Positions 35,952 to 42,646 of a stretch of DNA of 64,000 nucleotides are shown here, piece after piece (the stretch's first letter is position 1; each line of letters starts with the position of its first letter). The position numbers and the translations under genes are program-made. The stretch lies in NCBI RefSeq assembly GCF_000737515.1, contig NZ_CP006587.1:3529001-3593000 (forward strand), read 5' to 3'. This DNA comes from Hymenobacter sp. APR13 (lineage in GTDB: Bacteria > Bacteroidota > Bacteroidia > Cytophagales > Hymenobacteraceae). The notes beneath the pieces are model-generated. The model worked only from the letters and a program-made list of their open reading frames with translations, did no database searches and was not told the origin of the DNA.

Positions 35952-36391
35952 CCAGCAAGCTGCATGTAGTCTGTGATGGCGCGGGTACGCCGCTGGCCCT
36001 GCATCTGTCGGCCGGCCAGCGGCATGATGGGCCCCAGTTTGAACCGCTTTGTGAACAGGTGCGGGTGCGTCGACGCCCACGTCAACTCCTGGCCGACCGC
36101 GGCTACGACGCGGTCCACATTCGCCACTGGCTCCGTCGTCGTCGCATCCGGGCCGTCATTCCACGTCGGCAACCAGCCGCAGGCCGTCGCTGTCGGCGGC
36201 GAGGACGGCCACCCCGAATCGAGCCAACTCGCTATGCGCGGCGCAATGTGGTGGAACGCTTCTTTGGCTCGCTCAAAGAACATCGCCGCGTGGCCACGCG
36301 CTATGAGAAACACGACGCCCATTTCCTCAGCATGGCCTCGCTGGCCTGTATCCGCCGTATTTTGCAGCATCACTTTTCAGACACAGCCTAA
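35855..36391 (+). CDS. IS427-type transposase, C-terminal DDE frame
   Basis: This 178-codon frame overlaps the first one; translation as a fusion through the A8 slip site is more likely than from its own ATG. It contains GGLTSKLHVVCDG, the second catalytic Asp in LLADRGYDA and the catalytic Glu in RRNVVERFFGSLKEHRRVATRYEK. The fusion would be about 273 residues. The element's own sequence ends in GCC; the stop TAA is made from the duplicated target TA plus the next host base. Confidence 0.88.
   Translation: MAGGFDHGAGHQKCGGRHEKKAQCLGRSRGGLTSKLHVVCDGAGTPLALHLSAGQRHDGPQFEPLCEQVRVRRRPRQLLADRGYDAVHIRHWLRRRRIRAVIPRRQPAAGRRCRRRGRPPRIEPTRYARRNVVERFFGSLKEHRRVATRYEKHDAHFLSMASLACIRRILQHHFSDTA
35910..35917 (+). 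other. A8 slip site for -1 frameshifting in the transposase
   Basis: The run A AAA AAA A followed by G lies where the upstream frame (ACG AAA AAA AAG) and the downstream frame (GAA AAA AAA GCC) overlap. A -1 shift here fuses the two transposase halves. Confidence 0.7.
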
Positions 36392-37228
36392 TACACTGGA
36401 AGTGAGAGGAGACCGTAATGGCTCTGTTTTTGGATTTAATGCTGCCGGGGTTGCATCACCAACTGGTGTAATCAATGCAGCTCCACTAACCCCAACTATA
36501 GTTACTTCACCATCAGATTTAGACAATAGTGGAAACGTTCCTGCTTCAGGCGGAAGTGGTACGTCTACAGTTAGAATAGATTTTGGAAGTGCCATTAGTA
36601 GTGTTCGATTGGAAATTTTTCTAACGGCAACCAATAAAACGGCTGTATTCATCGACGACGTGCGCATTGGTAGCAACCGCCCGCTTCCGGTGGAACTGAA
36701 AAGCTTCACGGCGGAGCCAACGGCCAAAGGCACCCAGCTCAAGTGGGCAACGGCTTCCGAGAAAAACAACGTCGGGTTTGATGTGCAACGCGGCACTGAC
36801 ACCAATGAATTCACCACCATTGCCCGGGTAGCCGGGCAGGGCACCACCGCCCGCAGCCACAGTTACGAGTGGCTGGACACCCGGCCGCTGGCAGGCCTGA
36901 GCTACTACCGCCTCCGCCAGCTGGACACCGATGGCACCGAAGCCTTTTCGCCGGTGGTAGCCGTGAAGGCGGGAGCTGCCCAGACAACTTTCTTCCCCAA
37001 TCCCACCACCGGCCAGATCATGTTGTCGGCGGCCCCCGGACCGGTTCACTACCGGGTGCTCAACCCGCTGGGCCAAGCACTGCTGGCGGGCGAAGCGGCA
37101 GGCGGTGGGATAGTCGACGTACAGGCGTTGCGGCCGGGTTCCTACTTCTTGGAACTGCAGACTGCTGCCGGCCGCCAGGTGCAACGTTTCGTGCGGGAGT
37201 AACCGCCGTAATTGGGCTGCCTGACAAC

Positions 37229-37282
37229 AGCACCAATACAAAGGGCCTCATCCGAGTGGATGAGGCCCTTTGTATTGGTGCT
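37229..37282. terminator. Bidirectional terminator with 25-bp perfect arms
   Basis: 37229-37253 and 37258-37282 are perfect inverted copies with a 4-nt loop, between the T9SS remnant (plus strand) and iscA (minus strand), whose stops face each other. Confidence 0.88.
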
Positions 37283-37306
37283 ATGCAAAGGCTGAAAACC
37301 GGCTGG

Positions 37307-37633
37307 CTATACCGAGAAACTCTCGCCACAGCCGCAGGTACGCGAGGCATTCGGGTTATCGAAATAGAAGCCTTTGCCATTGAGGCCGTCGGAGAAGTCC
37401 AGCTCGGTGCCGGCCAGGTAGAGGAAGCTTTTCATATCCACCACTACCCGCACACCTTTGTCCTCAAACTCCTGGTCCATGTGCTTCACTTCGTTGTCGA
37501 AGTCAAGCTTGTAGCTCAGGCCCGAGCAGCCACCGCCGGCCACAGAGGCCCGCAGGCGGTAGGTAGAATCCAGCTCTGCATCGCGCATGAGGCTTTCTAC
37601 TTTCGCTTTAGCTTTTTCAGAAACGGTAATCAT
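37307..37633 (-). CDS. iscA: A-type iron-sulfur carrier protein (IscA/HesB family)
   Basis: It accepts or delivers Fe-S clusters. The ATG at 37631-37633 (MITVSEKAKAKVESLM) gives 108 residues, the family length; an earlier ATG would add 11 unsupported residues. The three cysteine ligands are visible: GGGCSGLSYKL, and the C-terminal RTCGCGESFSV. The segment GVRVVVDMKSFLYLAGTELDF is also typical. It is the last gene of the iscS-iscU-unknown-iscA row. Confidence 0.95.
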   Translation of the reverse strand: MITVSEKAKAKVESLMRDAELDSTYRLRASVAGGGCSGLSYKLDFDNEVKHMDQEFEDKGVRVVVDMKSFLYLAGTELDFSDGLNGKGFYFDNPNASRTCGCGESFSV

Positions 37634-37718
37634 GGCGTTGGTACTTGGTATGGAGTGCTTGTGCAACTGGAAAGGCAGCCAGAATAGTCCGGCACTGCGC
37701 TATGCCAGCCGCGTATTG

Positions 37719-38129
37719 CTACGACGATGGATTCAATACAACACTGAACACGGTGATTGTGTTCAGGTCGCGGCCGAAGTACAGCTTGTCCAGCGCTTCA
37801 TAGGCGTTGTGGGCCCGGAAGTAGGACGTCTGTAATTCCTTGTCGCCGCGGGCGCGCCACTGCAGCGTGAAGGAGCTTTCCTCGTCGCGGTAGCGCTGCA
37901 CGTAGGCCAGCATCCGGCGCAGGGCGTCCAGTTTGTCGTATCCGGTTTCGTAGCGAAACAGGAAGCTCTGCTGGTGCCGTGGGTTCACGGTAATCAGGTC
38001 CAGGCGGGTCTGCCCGTCCAGTTGCCGAAACTCAAACAGCAGGTTGCCCGGGCCCAGCCCCAGATAGTCCTCTATCTGTCGCTGAATCCGGGCACTTTCT
38101 ACGTGTACGTCAGAAGAAGTAACGTCCAT
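37719..38129 (-). CDS. Unknown protein inside the isc operon
   Basis: A 136-residue protein (MDVTSSDVHVESARIQRQ) between iscU and iscA, 85 bp before iscA. It has no signal peptide, membrane helix or cysteine pair. The pattern looks alpha/beta: RIQRQIEDYLGLGP, LLFEFRQLDGQTRLDLITV, a helical centre (YDKLDALRRMLAYVQRYRDE) and FGRDLNTITVFSVVLNP. I do not recognise a family. Position suggests a helper in Fe-S assembly or simply a passenger gene. Confidence 0.82.
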   Translation of the reverse strand: MDVTSSDVHVESARIQRQIEDYLGLGPGNLLFEFRQLDGQTRLDLITVNPRHQQSFLFRYETGYDKLDALRRMLAYVQRYRDEESSFTLQWRARGDKELQTSYFRAHNAYEALDKLYFGRDLNTITVFSVVLNPSS

Positions 38130-38225
38130 TTATTAAATAGCTGAATGGCCGAATTATTAAATGGTTAGTTGCCTTCCAACTTTTCGTAAAGCAGACAGCC
38201 ATTTAACAATTCAGCTATTCAACAA
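38130..38225. repeat. Inverted repeat between iscU and the unknown gene
   Basis: The left part (38130-38164, with AAATAGCTGAATGGCC and TATTAAATGG) and the right part (38199-38225, CCATTTAACAATTCAGCTAT) are imperfect inverted copies. The transcript could fold here into a long AU-rich hairpin within the isc mRNA. Confidence 0.6.
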
Positions 38226-38230
38226 TCAAC

Positions 38231-38647
38231 TTAGTGGTGCGACTTGGCCATTTCCAGCTCCGGCATCCCGTTTTTCACGCGGTAGTCGTTGATGGCGGAT
38301 TTTATGGCGTCTTCGGCCAGCACCGAGCAGTGGATCTTCACGGGCGGCAGCGCCAGCTCTTCCACAATCTCCATGTTGTCGATGGCCAAGGCCTCGTCCA
38401 CGGTCTTGCCTTTCAGCCACTCCGTCGCCAGCGACGACGAAGCAATGGCCGAACCGCAGCCGAAGGTTTTGAATTTGGCGTCGGTGATGGTGTTAGTGGT
38501 TTCGTCAACCTCGATCTGCAGACGCATTACGTCGCCGCACTCAGGCGCGCCTACCAGGCCGGTGCCTACGTTTTTCTTGCTCTTGTCCAGCGTGCCCACG
38601 TTGCGGGGGTTGCTGTAATGGTCGATTACTTTATCGGAGTAAGCCAT
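38231..38647 (-). CDS. iscU: Fe-S cluster scaffold protein IscU
   Basis: IscU is the scaffold on which IscS-derived sulfur and iron are built into a cluster. The 138-residue protein shows the three ligand cysteines: GAPECGDVM, FGCGSAIASSS and KIHCSVLAEDA, with LPPVK being the chaperone (HscA) recognition motif. An N-terminal MAYSDKVIDHYSNPRNVG is classical. Genes for HscA/HscB, ferredoxin and IscR are not adjacent. Confidence 0.97.
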   Translation of the reverse strand: MAYSDKVIDHYSNPRNVGTLDKSKKNVGTGLVGAPECGDVMRLQIEVDETTNTITDAKFKTFGCGSAIASSSLATEWLKGKTVDEALAIDNMEIVEELALPPVKIHCSVLAEDAIKSAINDYRVKNGMPELEMAKSHH

Positions 38648-38753
38648 GGCTTTTGTTGTTTGTGCTTAGTTGTTTGTGCTTAGTGCTTAGGACAAAACTT
38701 GACTGTTGATGCGGAGTGCAAACTACGCCCTGACAACCAAGAAATAAGCACTA

Positions 38754-39968
38754 TTAATGTTCAGCCCACTCGATTTTGTCGAGGTCGATGCCTTCCTTGA
38801 ACATCTCCCACAAAGGCGACATTTCGCGGAGCTTGGTGACGGCCTCCTTTACGTGGTTGATGGCGTAATCGATTTGCTCATCGGTGGTAAAGCGGCTCAG
38901 GCCGAAGCGCAGCGAGCTGTGGGCGAGGTCGTCGCTCAGGCCCAGGGCCTTCAGCACGTAGGAGGGCTCCAGCGAAGCCGAGGTGCAGGCCGAACCCGAC
39001 GATACAGCCAGGTCTTTCACGCCCATCATCAGGCCTTCGCCTTCCACATACTTGAAGCTGATGTTGGCTACATGGGGCAGGCGGTGTTTTACCGAGCCGT
39101 TCACGTAGCTTTCTTCCAGTGTCAGCAGTTCTTTCTCCAGCCGGTCGCGCAGAGTGCTCAAGCGGGCCGTGTCGGCCGCCATTTCCTGCTTGGCCAACTC
39201 ACAGGCTTTGCCCAAGCCTACAATGCCGGGTACGTTGAGCGTACCGGAGCGCATACCACGCTCGTGGCCGCCACCGTCCATCTGGGCCGTCACTTTCACG
39301 CGTGGGTTCTTGCGGCGCACGTACAGGGCACCTACACCTTTCGGGCCGTACATCTTGTGGGCCGTGAAGGCCATCAGGTCGATGCCGTCGGCAATCACGT
39401 CTACCGGAATCTTACCTACAGCCTGGGTGCCGTCGGTCATGAACAGGGCGCCGTGCTTGTGGGCAATGGCGGCAATCTCGCGGATAGGCTGGATGGTACC
39501 AGTCTCGTTGTTGCCGTACATGATGGTCACCAAGATGGTTTCCGGCGTCATGGCAGCTTCCAGCTCAGCGAGGCTGATGAGGCCTTCGGAGTCGACGGGC
39601 AGGTAGGTTACCTTGCCGCCCAGCTTCTCGATGTGCTTGCAGGTATCGAGTACGGCTTTGTGCTCGGTGGTGGTGGTGATGATGTGGTTGCCTTTCTGGG
39701 CATACATCTCAAACACGCCCTTGATGCCCAGGTTATCGGACTCGGTAGCACCTGAGGTGAAGATAATCTCCTTGGGGTCGCAGTTGATCAGGCCGGAAAT
39801 CTGTTCGCGGGCGTAATCCACGGCTTCCTCGGCAGCCCAGCCGAAGGGGTGGTTGCGGGAAGCCGCATTGCCGAATACCTCTGTCAGGTACGGCATCATC
39901 GCCTCCAAAACGCGCGGATCGAGAGGCGTGGTGGCGTTGTTGTCGAGGTAAATAGGTAGCTTGAGCAT
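38754..39968 (-). CDS. iscS: Cysteine desulfurase IscS
   Basis: A PLP enzyme that takes sulfur from cysteine for Fe-S clusters and tRNA thiolation. The ATG at 39966-39968 ([20 protein letters not shown]) gives 404 residues; an upstream start would add 16 without homology. Visible: [13 protein letters not shown] (cofactor-stacking His), the PLP lysine in [16 protein letters not shown], and the catalytic Cys in the mobile loop [17 protein letters not shown]. The long loop marks a group I, IscS-type enzyme. It is the first gene of the operon, divergent from mce, with a TACTTTTG box on its strand at 40070-40077. Confidence 0.97.
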   Translation of the reverse strand: MLKLPIYLDNNATTPLDPRVLEAMMPYLTEVFGNAASRNHPFGWAAEEAVDYAREQISGLINCDPKEIIFTSGATESDNLGIKGVFEMYAQKGNHIITTTTEHKAVLDTCKHIEKLGGKVTYLPVDSEGLISLAELEAAMTPETILVTIMYGNNETGTIQPIREIAAIAHKHGALFMTDGTQAVGKIPVDVIADGIDLMAFTAHKMYGPKGVGALYVRRKNPRVKVTAQMDGGGHERGMRSGTLNVPGIVGLGKACELAKQEMAADTARLSTLRDRLEKELLTLEESYVNGSVKHRLPHVANISFKYVEGEGLMMGVKDLAVSSGSACTSASLEPSYVLKALGLSDDLAHSSLRFGLSRFTTDEQIDYAINHVKEAVTKLREMSPLWEMFKEGIDLDKIEWAEH

Positions 39969-40069
39969 GGCTCGGGGTCTGGTTTCAGCGGAGAATCTTT
40001 CGCAGGTAGAACACAAAAACCGCTAAACAGGTTTTCATTTCTTCCCACATTTGCACCTGCAAAAGTAGA

Positions 40070-40077
40070 ACAAATCC
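40070..40077 (-). promoter_or_regulatory. -7 box upstream of iscS
   Basis: TACTTTTG on the minus strand fits TAnnTTTG, about 100 bp before the iscS start. I found no TTG at the expected 19-21 nt, so the promoter is only partly supported. Confidence 0.4.
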
Positions 40078-40121
40078 AAACAAGCCGCGCTATCCGGCGG
40101 CGGCACTTTTACAACCCCACC

Positions 40122-40526
40122 ATGCTCCTCAACCTCGAACACTTAGGCTTAGCCGTACCTGATCTGGAAGCCGCCACGGCGCTCTACACCACGCTGCTGG
40201 GCCAGGAGCCCTACAAGCGCGAGCATGTAGCGTCTGAGGCGGTAGATACGGTGTTTTTTCAGGTGGGAGGCTCCAAGATAGAGCTGCTGGCCGGCACCTC
40301 GCCCGACAGCGCCATTACGCGGTTTCTGGAGAAGAAGCCGGCCGGGATTCACCACGTTGCGTTTGAGGTAGACGACATCCGGGCCGAAATGGCGCGCTTA
40401 CGGGCCGAGGGGTTCCAACTGCTCAATGAAGAACCCAAGCCGGGAGCCGACAACAAGCTGGTATGCTTCGTACATCCCAAATCAGCCGGCGGTGTGCTGG
40501 TGGAACTGTGCCAGACCATTAAGTAG
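40122..40526 (+). CDS. mce: Methylmalonyl-CoA epimerase
   Basis: It interconverts (R)- and (S)-methylmalonyl-CoA in propionate and succinate metabolism. The 134-residue protein has the two vicinal-oxygen-chelate modules. Metal ligands are placed as usual: LEHLGLAVPDLEAA (first His), then IHHVAFEVDDI (second His), and the C-terminal GVLVELCQ (Glu). Its partner methylmalonyl-CoA mutase is not in this window. It is followed by tsaC on the same strand after a tandem heptamer repeat. Confidence 0.93.
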   Translation: MLLNLEHLGLAVPDLEAATALYTTLLGQEPYKREHVASEAVDTVFFQVGGSKIELLAGTSPDSAITRFLEKKPAGIHHVAFEVDDIRAEMARLRAEGFQLLNEEPKPGADNKLVCFVHPKSAGGVLVELCQTIK

Positions 40527-40593
40527 TATAAGGCTTTAGGGCATAGGAATCAGGGCCTATGGATTAGGTATTCCTGAACTCCTGACGCATATT

Positions 40594-40623
40594 CTAATCC
40601 CTAATCCCTAATCCCTAATCCCT
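40594..40623 (+). repeat. Tandem heptamer repeat directly before a start codon
   Basis: CTAATCC is repeated four times (40594-40621) and runs into the tsaC start at 40624. It occupies the place of a ribosome-binding site. Confidence 0.85.
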
Positions 40624-41205
40624 ATGAGCCCCCGATTCCTCCGTGAAGAAGTAGATGCCGCTGTGGATGCACTGCTGATGCAGCAGGTCATTCTGTATCC
40701 GACCGATACGGTGTGGGGTTTGGGGTGTGATGCCGAGCTGCCGCGGGCTGTGGAGAAAATCTATCAGCTCAAGAACCGCCCTGCCAACAAGGCCTGCATT
40801 GTGCTGGTGGCCGATGAGCAGATGTTTGCCCGCTACGCCGCCGTGGTGCCGCCCAATCTGCCGGAGCTGCTGGCCACCCAGCAGCGGCCTACCACCTACG
40901 TGGTGCCCGGCAGCCCGCACCTGGCGCCTAACCTGCTGGCCCCGGATGGCACCATCGGCCTGCGCGTTGTGCTCAACGACGAGTTCTGCCGGCTGGTGGT
41001 GCGGCGGCTGGGCCACGGACTGGTGTCGACGTCGGCCAACCTGAGCGGCGAACCAACGCCCGCCCTGTACACGGAAATCAACCCGGCCCTGGTGCGCAAA
41101 GCCGACTACGTAGCCTACTGGCGCCAGGACGATACCACGCGCGCCGCCCCTTCGCGGGTGGTGCGCGTGCTGCCTGATGGTAGCCTGGAAGTGCTCCGCG
41201 ACTAA
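40624..41205 (+). CDS. tsaC: L-threonylcarbamoyladenylate synthase (TsaC/YrdC family)
   Basis: It makes threonylcarbamoyl-AMP, the first step of the t6A modification at tRNA position 37. The 193-residue protein is of the short, YrdC-only type without the Sua5 C-terminal domain. Marks are ILYPTDTVWGLGCDA, IYQLKNRPANKACIVLV, TTYVVPGSPHLAP, GLRVVLNDEFCRLV and LVSTSANLSGEPTP. The ATG at 40624 lies directly behind four CTAATCC units. Confidence 0.93.
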   Translation: MSPRFLREEVDAAVDALLMQQVILYPTDTVWGLGCDAELPRAVEKIYQLKNRPANKACIVLVADEQMFARYAAVVPPNLPELLATQQRPTTYVVPGSPHLAPNLLAPDGTIGLRVVLNDEFCRLVVRRLGHGLVSTSANLSGEPTPALYTEINPALVRKADYVAYWRQDDTTRAAPSRVVRVLPDGSLEVLRD

Positions 41206-41227
41206 GCTGTCAGCCCCAGTTCCGCTC

Positions 41228-41935
41228 TTATGGGCGGGCAGAATGACGTAGCCGGGCCCGATAATGGCGCACGGTGCGCGCAATCAGCAGGCTGCCTACC
41301 AGCGTGGGAACAATCCAGACGGCCGTGCCCAGCCAGGCGGGCGCATCAGCAGGCAGCACCCGGCCCGTATTCACAACCAGAAAAGCCGTGAAGGCCGCTA
41401 TATACGAGCCACCGAGGCGCGCAAGGTGCCGCAGCATCCAGGGCTCGGCTTGCTCGGCCGGCCTTGGAAACAAACTCTGGCGAGTGTCGAGGCCGGCAAA
41501 CAGGCAGATCAGGCCGCCAAAAAACGCGAACAATACCGCCTGCAACCACAACCCAGTTCCTACCATCAGCACCCCGACCAGCAAGGCCACAACAGCCAGC
41601 AACTGGTCTGGGCGGGCCAGGCTGGCACTGCGGCGGCGGGCGGCGCGCCAGCCGCTGAAGCTGAGGTAGAAGCTCAGCATGGCCACGCCCGTCAGGAAAA
41701 GCCGGCTCAGTGTCAGGGGCTGCAGCAGGCATAGCCCGACGGCGGTGAGGGCGACGGCCAGCATGCAGTAGACATAGAGGCGGCCAGCCCGCACGTGCCA
41801 GACGCCGCCTTTGCGGCCCAGCATTGGCACCAGCCCGGCCAGTAGGGCCGTGGTACCGGCCGCAATGTGTGTGGCCAGCAGCAGCCGGACGGGCAGAGCC
41901 GAAGCAGACAGAGCGAAAAACAGGGAAGAGGCCAT
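41228..41935 (-). CDS. Multi-pass membrane protein, DUF2306-like
   Basis: A 235-residue protein with about seven hydrophobic helices. The first ones carry the pattern LLLATHIAAGTTALLAGLVP followed by RKGGVWHVRAGRLYVYCM. This resembles DUF2306-type membrane proteins, in which the His residues and the HVRAGR-like segment are conserved. Activity is unknown. It is convergent with tsaC and has no co-directional neighbour close by. Confidence 0.8.
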   Translation of the reverse strand: MASSLFFALSASALPVRLLLATHIAAGTTALLAGLVPMLGRKGGVWHVRAGRLYVYCMLAVALTAVGLCLLQPLTLSRLFLTGVAMLSFYLSFSGWRAARRRSASLARPDQLLAVVALLVGVLMVGTGLWLQAVLFAFFGGLICLFAGLDTRQSLFPRPAEQAEPWMLRHLARLGGSYIAAFTAFLVVNTGRVLPADAPAWLGTAVWIVPTLVGSLLIARTVRHYRARLRHSARP

Positions 41936-42179
41936 GGCTTAGGTGCAGATCAGGAAGACAGTTAGAACACCCCAAACGTCTGGTTTTCCGGCTAAGACTT
42001 CAATATAAACCTCCTCGAACGCCGCATTTCAGGGACAGAGCGTCATAAAATCGGTACAAGCTGATTGCCGCTATATAGCAACCGGCAACGCCTATTTCGG
42101 GGATGGGAGGGTGAAAGCAGGTTACGTTTAATCGATTGGGCTATAAACCGTACATCCATCACCAACTCTGTTTGTACTT

Positions 42180-42461
42180 ATGAAAACGACCTTCAAATCC
42201 CTGCTCGTTCTGGCTGCATTCGCTCCATTCGCTCTGGCTTCGTGCTCGGAGAAAACCCAGGAAAACGCTGAAGCCACTGCCGAAAGCGCTGCCACCGATG
42301 CTGCCAATGCTACCGAAAATGCCGGCGACGCTGTAGAAAATGCTACCGATAATGCCGCCGCTGACGTGAAAGCCGATATGGCTACCGAGGCTGGCGACAC
42401 GGCCGTTGTGGTAGACAAAGAAGCCAACAAAATGGTAGAAGAAGTGCCTGCCAAGCAGTAA
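42180..42461 (+). CDS. Small Ala/Glu-rich lipoprotein
   Basis: A 93-residue protein with signal peptide and lipobox (FALASC, Cys22). The mature part is low-complexity and acidic, made of Ala, Glu, Thr, Asn and Asp in helical periodicity (ENAEATAESAATDAAN ... DNAAADVKADMATEAGD). It resembles small helical envelope lipoproteins. No specific role can be inferred. A strong terminator follows 23 bp after the stop. Confidence 0.85.
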   Translation: MKTTFKSLLVLAAFAPFALASCSEKTQENAEATAESAATDAANATENAGDAVENATDNAAADVKADMATEAGDTAVVVDKEANKMVEEVPAKQ

Positions 42462-42484
42462 TCGGCAGCTCACATCATCTTGCG

Positions 42485-42519
42485 AAAGCGCCTTCCGACT
42501 AGTTGGAAGGCGCTTTTTT
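42485..42519 (+). terminator. Terminator of the small lipoprotein gene
   Basis: AAAGCGCCTTCC pairs with GGAAGGCGCTTT, followed by a T run. Confidence 0.9.
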
Positions 42520-42620
42520 ATTTTGGCGGACGCCCGCGGTGGCAGGAGCCTGCAACTCTGGCTGGAAACCTGCCGGCAAGAATCCTGCACCGCCGGCGTA
42601 GGCTGATGCAGCCGGGGCCG

Positions 42621-42628
42621 TACCTTTG
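42621..42628 (+). promoter_or_regulatory. -7 box of the cca gene
   Basis: TACCTTTG matches the -7 consensus and lies 18 nt before the ATG at 42647. This argues against the alternative TTG start at 42626, which is part of the box. No clear -33 TTG is seen. Confidence 0.5.
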
Positions 42629-42646
42629 CGCTTCACTCTGACCAGC

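Larger units (their letters stand above)
35534..36388 (+). mobile_element. IS5-family (IS427 group) insertion sequence
   Basis: The 855-bp element starts GGCTGTGTCTGAAAAG (35534-35549) and ends with its perfect inverted copy (36373-36388). It is flanked by TA on both sides (35532-35533 and 36389-36390), a 2-bp target duplication in a CTAA context. It encodes a DDE transposase in two overlapping frames. Size, TA duplication, GG ends and two-frame layout are those of the IS427 group of IS5. Both ends, both frames and the duplication are intact, so the insertion is probably recent. Confidence 0.93.
34993..37202 (+). pseudogene. T9SS cargo gene split by an IS427-type insertion
   Basis: The coding parts are 34993-35533 and 36391-37202. 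Removing the IS and one copy of its TA duplication restores one open frame of 450 codons, reading ...STFT-NTLEVRG... across the joint. The rebuilt protein has a signal peptide (MQLSTTNFFASAAL ... LYAQ), a MAM-like jelly roll ending VFIDDVRIGSN, and a T9SS type A sorting domain (LPVELKSFTAEPTAKGTQL, FFPNPTTGQIML, QRFVRE). AAGGA precedes the ATG at a good distance. As it stands, the 5' fragment lacks the sorting domain and the 3' fragment lacks a signal peptide, so no secreted product is expected. The passenger part is AT-rich and the sorting domain GC-rich. Confidence 0.92.

Noticed and set aside
35973..37202. A 409-codon frame joining IS DNA to the T9SS sorting domain
   Set aside because: Its first 140 codons read the transposase gene in a wrong frame. 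The real structure is an IS inside a T9SS gene, so this is not a natural fusion protein.
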